A stretch of DNA of 34,755 bases. Origin: Streptomyces sp. ISL-87 (GTDB taxonomy: Bacteria > Actinomycetota > Actinomycetes > Streptomycetales > Streptomycetaceae). The position numbers and the translations under genes were made by a program. The notes under the pieces are model-generated. The model saw only the letters and a program-made list of their open reading frames with translations, was not told the origin of the DNA and searched no databases. The stretch covers positions 82,180-116,934 of the forward strand of contig NZ_JAGGOY010000012.1 of NCBI RefSeq assembly GCF_018614095.1. Direction: 5' to 3'. This document shows positions 28,968 to 34,755 of this stretch, in pieces (within the stretch, counting starts at the first letter, position 1; every line of letters begins with the position of its first letter).

Positions 28968-30107
28968 TCATTCACCGGCGACGAGCCGGGCGATTTCCCC
29001 GGCCGCCCAGGGGGCCATCTTGAAACCGCCGCCGTTGAATCCCGTGGCGAGTAGGAGTCCGGTCTCACCGGGGACCCGTGCCACGCGGGCCAGGGAGTCC
29101 GGGGCGTAGCACTCGGCGGCCCGGAGGCTGCCGAGCGGGGCGCTGCCGGCGGCCCAGCGGAAGCGGGCGGAGCCGGCGGCCACGGCCCGCCGCACCTGGC
29201 CGGGATCCGCGGGGAGCCCCCCGGTCCGGCCCTCGACGCGCTGTCCGGTGGGGTGGCCGAGCAGCATCCCGGAGGACTCGGGGTCCGGCCGCCCGTTGAT
29301 GTCGTACTCGTCGTCCATGTACGCGGGGTGGCCGTCCACCGGGCCGTCCGGCAGACGCAGTTCGACCTGGATCGCCTGCGCCCACAGGTCGTGCCCGATG
29401 CCCCAGGAGTCGAGCAGTCCCGGGGTGGCGGCGCCCGTGGCCAGGACCACGGTGTCCGCCGAGATCGCACCGATGCCGGTGTTCACCCCGCGCAGACGGC
29501 CCCCGGCCCGCAGGACGCCGTGCGCCTCGACGCCTTCCAGCACCCGGCCGCCCTTCCGCCGGCCGGCGGCGAGATAGGCGCGGGTGACGTCCAGCGGGTC
29601 GAGGTACCCCGCACGCGGCTCCCATACCGCCCCGTCGACGGAACGGTTCAGGAGATGGCCGAACCTGCGATCCGCCTCGGCGGACGACAGCCACTCCATG
29701 GGCGCTTCGGCGGTGCCCTTGCTGTTGTCCTCGGCAGCGCCTTCGACCAGGGCCCGGGCGTGCTCCAGCCGGCTCGGGTGCGGAACGTAGAGGAAGCCGC
29801 TCTCGACGAAGGGCACGTCGATCCCGGTCCGGGCGCCGAACTCCCGGAAGTACTGCCAGCCGATGACGGCCCGTTCCAGCTGGGCCGGGTCGTCGTGGTA
29901 GCAGCGCACGATGCCGCCGCTCCACGCGGTGGTGCCCAGCCCGCCCCGGTCACGCTCGACCAGGAGCACGGACGCCCCACGGTCGGCGAGTTCGTGGAAA
30001 ACCGCCGCCCCGAGAACACCGGCGCCGATCACCACCACGTCGGCGCGGGGGGCCGGTGACTCAGCCACGACGGCCACACCCGATGCCATCGGCCTCATCA
30101 GTGACAC
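28968..30107 (-). CDS. DAO-type FAD-dependent oxidoreductase
   Basis: This 379-residue glycine/D-amino-acid oxidase-fold protein has VVVIGAGVLGAAVFHELADR (FAD GxGxxG), the TTAWSGGIVRCYHDDP loop, GAVWEPRAGYLDPLDVTRAY and the C-terminal LLATGFNGGGFKMAPWAAGE. It is a stand-alone relative of the C-terminal half of the fusion oxidase in the same cluster. It should oxidise an amine or imino acid using oxygen. The GTG at 30107 is 11 bases after GGAGG; internal ATGs at 30098 and 30089 are alternatives. It is the first gene of the cluster; the promoter must lie in the next 150 bases, but no clear -35/-10 is visible. Confidence 0.84.
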   Translation of the reverse strand: MSLMRPMASGVAVVAESPAPRADVVVIGAGVLGAAVFHELADRGASVLLVERDRGGLGTTAWSGGIVRCYHDDPAQLERAVIGWQYFREFGARTGIDVPFVESGFLYVPHPSRLEHARALVEGAAEDNSKGTAEAPMEWLSSAEADRRFGHLLNRSVDGAVWEPRAGYLDPLDVTRAYLAAGRRKGGRVLEGVEAHGVLRAGGRLRGVNTGIGAISADTVVLATGAATPGLLDSWGIGHDLWAQAIQVELRLPDGPVDGHPAYMDDEYDINGRPDPESSGMLLGHPTGQRVEGRTGGLPADPGQVRRAVAAGSARFRWAAGSAPLGSLRAAECYAPDSLARVARVPGETGLLLATGFNGGGFKMAPWAAGEIARLVAGE

Positions 30108-30685
30108 ACATGAACAGCCCTCCCCCCGGCCGATCAGACTCCGGACACGTTCGCTCCGTTTTGCGGATTAGGAACACGGTGACCCGTAGGTGATCGGCAT
30201 GATCGCGACACGAGGAAGCTAAGTCGGCCGTCCAAGCCCAGTCGAGCAGCACAGGTAGTGCTTTGTCAGGTCGACCGAACCCGGCCAACCCCAAGCCGCC
30301 AGGAGGCATGGCAAACCGGGCATTGTCTGCGAAAGCTAAGCCGAGCCGACTGATCCACAGTCGTCCCCGGCCCGGCTCCCGGACGGCCCCATCCCGACGC
30401 CGGCCGACCCCGACAGGGCCGAGCCGCTTCGACTCGGACGCGTGGCGGCGAAGCCGGCGCCGGCGACCACCACGACGTTGGCCTCCATGAGGAGCAGTTC
30501 CGCGAAGTCCATGGCTGGGTGATGGTGCGTCCCGCCAGGGCGCGGCCACAGGTGCCGGAGACGTCGGCGAGGAGGCAGGAGGCGCCTTCCGAGGCGAGGC
30601 CGACCCGGGTTACCCGGAAGAACGACCGGGCAGATCCTCCCACGGGCCGGCCGGGCATCAAGCTCCAAGCCGTGAGGGCTATTCG
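30108..30685. other. Gene-poor boundary region
   Basis: This 578-base stretch lies between the first cluster gene and the truncated toxin fragment. It must contain the cluster promoter at its left end. Apart from a possible aminotransferase remnant near 30430-30516, the reading frames are arginine/proline-rich shadows. No RNA gene, transposase or convincing inverted repeat is visible. Confidence 0.5.
30430..30516 (-). pseudogene. Possible aminotransferase C-terminal remnant
   Basis: On the minus strand a short stretch reads DFAELLLMEANVVVVAGAGF. It resembles the FAxxLLEEAGVVVxPGxGFG region near the C-terminus of class I/II aminotransferases. The match is short and the flanks degenerate immediately. 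It is at best a decayed gene fragment. Confidence 0.25.
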
Positions 30686-31246
30686 CTACTCATCCCTGGG
30701 ATTGGTTGATAATAATCTCCCGCACGCCGCGGTCGCGAAGACGGTGCCGGCGATGGTGGCGACCTCGGTCGTGAGGGCTACGCCCACCGTGGCAGCCAGC
30801 TCGACGATGGTGGCGGTGGCCGCGGCCGCAGCCACCTCGGTGGCGCCAAGGGTGAAGAACGCCAGGGCCGTGCCGGCGACGATGACTGCGCCGGCGATCT
30901 CCAGTTCGCGGTCGAGTTTCTTCCTCGCGTCGGCAACGGCATCGGCGTACTGGTCGATCCCGTCCGCCAGGGAACGGGGGCCGTCGACCAGGTCCTGCAG
31001 CCACCCCTTCTCGTCGCGGTAGTACCGGGCCCAGAAGGGGTCGGCGAACGCGGAGATGGCCTCGCCGCTGTTGTGGTGGATCAGCGCCTGAGCAGCCTTG
31101 TTGGCGGCCGCGGTGACGTCTTCCATGTCGTCGGCGAACGTGCGCCAGGCCTTCGCGATGGCGCGCAGCCTGCCCACGTCGGCGGCGGGCCACTCGATGC
31201 CGGTGACGTCGGTGACGGCCTCCCGGACCTTGTCACCGGCACTCAC
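30686..31246 (-). pseudogene. Truncated WXG100/T7SS-type polymorphic toxin N-terminal region
   Basis: This 186-residue reading frame from a GTG at 31246 has helical segments AADVGRLRAIAKAWRTFADD, QALIHHNSGEAISAFADPFW and a DYADAVADARKKLDRELE-like stretch. A long alanine/glycine-rich hydrophobic region follows (AGAVIVAGTALAFFTLGATE). This is the layout of the N-terminal trafficking half of Streptomyces WXG-like secreted toxins. The frame then stops after a short unrelated tail, with no C-terminal toxin domain and no immunity gene. I read it as a remnant. It could alternatively be a small intact T7SS-related protein. Confidence 0.55.
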
Positions 31247-31466
31247 CGCTGATGCCCCGGCCTGTCGTGCCCTCCGTCCGGCGCGGGGGCCGGCTTGCAG
31301 AACTGGACGACTCAAAGAACGAGTAAAGATCGACTTGACCTGCGGATCATCCAGGCGAAGCCGAGGTTCGACCCACCAAGTCGGCCCAGCCGCCAAGCAT
31401 CTGCTATTTGAGCAACAACACGGGGCGGGACCACATGTTCAGGGGCTGCATGGTTCCTGGGAACTG

Positions 31467-31658
31467 CTACCTGAAGGCGGTAAAGAGCAAGATCAAGAGC
31501 GTTAGCGTCGTGCAGAACGCCCAGGCGCTACCGGTCTTGAGGGACGCGCGAACGATCCCTGGGGCAACGCCGCCATCGAGAAGATCGAAGATCATCCGCA
31601 GTAGCCCTACGATCAACGCCGCCTCCACCATGGCGAGCAGCTTGAGTAGCTGGTCCAT
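31467..31658 (-). CDS. Small two-helix membrane protein
   Basis: This 63-residue hypothetical protein has two predicted membrane segments: LLAMVEAALIVGLLRMIFDL, then TGSAWAFCTTLTLLILLF. The start ATG at 31658 has AGGAG six bases upstream; an ATG two codons earlier would overlap that site. It is divergent from the HTH gene at 31794, with a 135-base gap between them. No family is recognised. It could be a holin-like or toxin-like small membrane protein or an unrelated orphan. Confidence 0.4.
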   Translation of the reverse strand: MDQLLKLLAMVEAALIVGLLRMIFDLLDGGVAPGIVRASLKTGSAWAFCTTLTLLILLFTAFR

Positions 31659-31793
31659 GCTCATCTCCTGGCCTACCTCCCGCGTCGCACTGGTTCCTGT
31701 CGATCACGATCCACCAGGGAGCAGGGCCTCGTTAGGATCCGAGCTAGGTCGAGACGGGCGTGAGACGAAGCGAGACGCGTCGCAGGGGGATTG

Positions 31794-32549
31794 ATGGAGC
31801 AGGCGGCAGGGGAGGTCCATCCCGCGGTCCGAGACTTCGCCGCGCATCTGCGCTCCTTCCGAAGCGCTGCCGGCACCGCAGGGGGCTACAAGGAGACGAC
31901 CAAGGCCACAGGAATCGGCGTGTCGACGGTCAAGGCGATCACGGCCAGGACACACCCTCGACTCCCCAGCCGAGACACCATGCAGTTGCTCGCTAAGCAC
32001 TGGGGTGGCAACCCTGAAGTATGGCTGCGTCGCCTGGAGAAGGCTCGACACGAGAGTCAGCGCGGACAAGTCGGCAGTCCGGACAGCCAACCCTCCGCAG
32101 CGCCGGTCATTGGCTCCAAGGAAAGCCAGCACCTCTACGTTCCGCCGCAGCTGGTCCATGTCCAGTCGGAAGTAACAAAGTTTCAGATCCTGTCCAAGTT
32201 GGCGCGAGCAAGCCATAAAGAGCTGATGCGCACCCTGAACCTACTGCTGACAGAAATGAGGTCGGAGAGCCCATATATTTTGACATCGTTCACCCGACCG
32301 GCGATCCCGGCCAATCGGATAGCTGAGATCTGGAACGGCAAATTCTCACTCAAGGATGACATCACATCCACGTTTGGCGACTGGATGAACATCATTTTTG
32401 CCATGGAACAGTTTCTGCTGTTCGTGATCGAGAAGGATGCCAGCGAAATCAGCGAGGCGAAAGAGTGGGCTCGCAAGACGGCGGAGTACGTACAAGCGCA
32501 TCGATACCTTGAGGCCGAGATCATGGCAAAGCATCGGCACGTGAAGTAG
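31794..32549 (+). CDS. HTH-domain protein with unknown helical C-terminus
   Basis: This is a 251-residue protein. An N-terminal HTH-like region (about residues 10-70) includes FAAHLRSFRSAAG and GIGVSTVKAITARTHPRLPS. A polar linker (about 80-110) follows, then a helical domain VTKFQILSKLARASHKELMR to the end. The start has GGGGGA just upstream; a TTG one codon earlier is possible. The second half (from about 32150) has visibly lower GC and more A/T-ending codons than the rest of the window, suggesting horizontal origin. The C-terminal domain is not recognised. A regulator of a small mobile or defence module is possible but unproven. Confidence 0.6.
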   Translation: MEQAAGEVHPAVRDFAAHLRSFRSAAGTAGGYKETTKATGIGVSTVKAITARTHPRLPSRDTMQLLAKHWGGNPEVWLRRLEKARHESQRGQVGSPDSQPSAAPVIGSKESQHLYVPPQLVHVQSEVTKFQILSKLARASHKELMRTLNLLLTEMRSESPYILTSFTRPAIPANRIAEIWNGKFSLKDDITSTFGDWMNIIFAMEQFLLFVIEKDASEISEAKEWARKTAEYVQAHRYLEAEIMAKHRHVK

Positions 32550-32949
32550 TCCCCCACTCCACCAGGATGGTTGAGGTTGCCTCAACAACGGTGAAGTAAG
32601 TACCGTGCGTCTCTAGATCAGTTGGCCAGCTGATCGGACTCCCCTGTCCGCTAGAGCTCTACCGGACCAGGGCTCGTCACAGAGGTCTGGCTGCTCACTC
32701 GGCACTACCTATCCCTGCTGGTCTTCGAGTCACTGAGCTACCGAGGACCACACCAGAACCTGTCGAGGATGCGCGGCTTCGCTGGCGAGGTCGAAGACAC
32801 TCCCTGGCCATGAGTCGGGCTTACGTGGGCCCCACTGCGAGTCCCTCCACGAAGGCCGCGATGCGGGCCAGCGCCGAAACCGACTCCGACGCCTTCACGG
32901 CCATCGCCTTGATCAGCGCGACCGGAACTTGGTGGCGTCCCTTCCTGCC
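32550..32949. other. Non-coding scar region with short dyads
   Basis: This 400-base stretch has no convincing gene. A small hairpin GTTGAGG-TTG-CCTCAAC (32570-32586) follows the HTH gene and may be its terminator. A 20-base near-perfect palindrome lies at 32616-32635 (GATCAGTTGG and its near complement). On the minus strand, 32818-32916 reads like a protein tail (ALIKAMAVKASESVSALARI) ending in TAA, without a start, so another gene fragment may lie here. Confidence 0.4.
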
Positions 32950-33221
32950 CGCTGTCTCCGCGCCGCGAGCACTTCCGGGGCCGCCAGCACCACACGGTGG
33001 ACTACCGCAGCCCCTGGGACTACGCCGGCCAGCGCGTCATCGTGGTGGGCGGCGGCAATTCCGCAGCCCAGATCGCGGCCGACTTCACCCCGCACACCAC
33101 CGTCCGCTGGGTCGCCCAGCGGCCCGCCCGTTACCTTCAGGACGAGATCGACGGCAGCGCCCTGTTCGAACTCGTCGCGCGACGCGTCCAGTCAGGCGGC
33201 CCGCGCATCTCGGACCTCTAA
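32950..33221 (+). pseudogene. Fragment of a flavin-containing monooxygenase (CzcO-like)
   Basis: The frame reads HHTVDYRSPWDYAGQRVIVV, then GGGNSAAQIAADF and VRWVAQRPARYLQDEIDG. This is the central NADPH-binding segment (GxGxSA type) of FMO/CzcO-like monooxygenases. Both the N-terminal FAD domain and the C-terminal half are missing, and no ribosome binding site precedes the first ATG. A complete enzyme has about 350-400 residues, so fewer than 100 remain. It is a decayed remnant. Confidence 0.7.
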
Positions 33222-33314
33222 TGGGGATCTTTGAACACGGCCGCAGACGCTCCTCGCCTCAGGTCGTTGGTGCTTGAACGGTGTGGGGAAGGTGGGGAGC
33301 GAAGAGCATGAGTG

Positions 33315-33344
33315 GGCCCCGCCGACCGTCAGGTCGGCGGGGCC
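33315..33344. terminator. Perfect 12-base-pair hairpin
   Basis: GGCCCCGCCGAC and its exact complement flank the loop CGTCAG. It lies 30 bases past the last stop of the broken minus-strand gene and about 95 bases past the plus-strand monooxygenase fragment. A bidirectional terminator is likely. Confidence 0.65.
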
Positions 33345-33374
33345 GTTGATCATGTGCCTCAGCGGGCAGTCAAT

Positions 33375-33833
33375 TCAGGGAGCCCGGCGAAGCGGAACGA
33401 CGTCGGGAAGCCCGCTGGGGACTGTGGGCCGGGCGGCCTCCGGCGTCGCCAGCAGAGCGACGATGGTGACCGGCTGGTTGCAGTGGGGCCTGCAGGTAGC
33501 CCTGGACCTCGTCCGCGCGGAGCCCGCCGGGGGCGTACCGCGGGCATGACGGGAACCCGGGTCGGCGTTCTCGGCGTGAACGGACCCGTACGGCCTCTGG
33601 AATTGTGCCCCGACCAGGGCTCGGCTGTCCTTGTCGAACCGGAGGATGTCAGGCGCGTCCCACAGCCGGTCCTGGCTGCCGAAGGTGTCCGCGAGGAACC
33701 GCTCACGCTCCCTCGCATCCGCGTAGCGCGCAACGTCCACGGAGGCGTGGCCGGTGAAGCGGGGAGTGATGTGCAGCGGTTCGTCCGTCACCGTTGCGTG
33801 CCAGTCGCCGTCGAACGACAGTTTCATGGTCAT
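33375..33833 (-). pseudogene. Frameshifted paralogue of the 33955-34713 gene
   Basis: Residues from MKLSFDGDWHATVTDEPLHI through RERERFLADTFGSQDRLWD and DILRFDKDSRALVGAQF align throughout with the gene upstream. After that the frame becomes arginine/proline-rich. The expected homologous segment GLRADEVQGYLQ appears in a different frame at about 33485-33535, matching AGLRADEARDF in the intact copy. The remaining ~110 C-terminal residues are absent. I therefore call a tandem duplicate broken by frameshift and deletion. Both copies share the ATGAGG ribosome-binding context. No family is recognised. Confidence 0.65.
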
Positions 33834-33954
33834 TCCCGCCTCATCTGATCCACACCCCTGGGCCAGGTTGCCGAACCTGCCAGGCATCCTGCCCTCCCCG
33901 ATGTCCTCGCGGAATTCCGGTCACCACCCTCGGCCTTGCTTCCCCGGCCGGCCG

Positions 33955-34713
33955 TCACCAGTTCCCATAATCCTCCACCAGGTCGGCGATCCACGCGGTC
34001 AGGGCGTCGACCCGGTGCCGGTCCTCGCGCTGGTTGCGCAGGCTGTCGTCGAGCTCCCGGAGTCTGGCCAGGGCGGCCGGGTTCCTGTCCCTCACCTCGT
34101 CGAGTATCGGGGTGGTGATGATGTCCAGGCATTCGGTGAACAGGATCCGGGTGGCCGGGATGGGGGGAGCCGGGTCGGGGACGGCGAAGCCGCTGGTCAG
34201 GTACCTCACCGGGTCGGTGAGGCTCCAGCCGACCACGGTGCTCTGCTGGACGAGGAGCGCCACGTCGGGGGCGATGCCGATGCGGGCTGCCAGCGGCTCG
34301 TCGAGGACGTCGAGGTCGCGTAGGCAGGTGAGTACGGTGTCCCCGGGCGCGCGACAGAGCTCCGTGGTCACCTCCAGCCGGAAGTCCCGGGCCTCGTCCG
34401 CGCGAAGACCGGCCGATTGGGCGAGGGGTGTGGCGGGAACGCGGGCAGCGTCCTCGGCAGCGGCGGCCTCGCCAGCGATCTGGAACTCGGCACCGACCAG
34501 TTCGCGGCTGACAGGATCGAACCGGAGCTCGTCGGGGGTGTCCCATAGCCACGCCGCACTGCCGAAAGTGCTCATAAGGAACCGCCCCCGTTCCTTCACG
34601 TTCGCGTACGGCACGATGCGCACACAGAAGTCCCGAAAATTGAAACTCGGGGTGATGCCCAGCGGTTCGCCCGTCGTTGAGACGGTCCAGTCGCCGTCCA
34701 GGGTGAGTCTCAT
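33955..34713 (-). CDS. Hypothetical protein (intact member of a tandem pair)
   Basis: This 252-residue protein is not recognised. The N-terminal half starts MRLTLDGDWTVSTTGEPLGI and contains RFLMSTFGSAAWLWDTPDEL and FDPVSRELVGAEFQI. The C-terminal half is acidic and helical, ending RVDALTAWIADLVEDYGNW. There is no signal peptide or membrane segment. The ATG at 34713 follows GAGGTGG; a GTG at 34725 would add four residues. A broken paralogue follows 121 bases downstream on the same strand. Conserved aspartates and tryptophans in the shared half suggest a folded domain, perhaps an immunity or regulatory protein, but function is unknown. Confidence 0.6.
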   Translation of the reverse strand: MRLTLDGDWTVSTTGEPLGITPSFNFRDFCVRIVPYANVKERGRFLMSTFGSAAWLWDTPDELRFDPVSRELVGAEFQIAGEAAAAEDAARVPATPLAQSAGLRADEARDFRLEVTTELCRAPGDTVLTCLRDLDVLDEPLAARIGIAPDVALLVQQSTVVGWSLTDPVRYLTSGFAVPDPAPPIPATRILFTECLDIITTPILDEVRDRNPAALARLRELDDSLRNQREDRHRVDALTAWIADLVEDYGNW

Positions 34714-34755
34714 GGTGAATGCCACCTCATCTAATACTCCAGCTGTAGATCGTGA

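Noticed and set aside
32640..32770. tRNA gene or attachment-site remnant
   Set aside because: The minus strand contains GGTAGCTCAGT and GGTAGAGC, which resemble tRNA D-arm sequence, but I could not fold a cloverleaf or find a matching T-arm or acceptor stem.
30108..33310. Insertion sequence or integrase explaining the gene fragments
   Set aside because: No transposase or recombinase motif and no terminal inverted repeats with target duplications were found.

Overview
The window is very GC-rich, almost every gene has G or C in third codon positions, and it contains a HrdD-type sigma factor. This points to a Streptomyces chromosome. The left part (fruK, a DeoR repressor, hrdD with a canonical SigR promoter) resembles the core region of the S. 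coelicolor chromosome that, from memory, carries fruA/fruK and hrdD and lies beside the CDA antibiotic cluster. A different biosynthetic cluster occupies the equivalent position here.

Layout. (1) 92-1800: fructose catabolism genes fruK and fruR. (2) 1942-4509: a DHA2-type exporter divergent from a WYL regulator. (3) 4750-5727: hrdD. (4) 6083-9366: a DODA-type dioxygenase, then a second DHA2 exporter with its TetR repressor, with several dyads and direct repeats that look like operators. (5) 9616-10893: a secreted M6 metalloprotease. (6) 10880-30107: an 18-gene biosynthetic cluster entirely on the minus strand, with many 4-base start/stop overlaps. (7) 30108-34755: an accessory tail with a truncated T7SS-type toxin fragment, a monooxygenase fragment, a lower-GC HTH gene, a small membrane protein and a tandem pair of unrecognised genes, one of them broken.

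The cluster is the exciting part. Its downstream half holds a Lys/Orn N-monooxygenase, a stand-alone cupin, a methionyl-tRNA-synthetase-like protein and a D-amino-acid-oxidase-like flavoprotein. This is the combination known from N-N bond (hydrazine) formation in s56-p1 biosynthesis (Spb38/Spb40/Spb39). Here the cupin and MetRS-like parts are separate genes, and the oxidase is fused to a periplasmic-binding-protein-like domain. The upstream half supplies carbon-skeleton and ligation chemistry: an HMGL-type aldolase, a DapA-like lyase with an altered active site, a RhaM-like protein, a HAD phosphatase, two SDRs, a second flavin oxidase, two intact ATP-grasp ligases and one degenerate ATP-grasp protein. 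An arginine dihydrolase/dimethylargininase paralogue probably supplies ornithine. There is an MFS exporter and an APC transporter, but no NRPS, PKS or pathway regulator. I infer a small hydrazine- or diazine-containing amino acid or short peptide. An ornithine-linked diazine in the style of pyridazomycin is one testable hypothesis.
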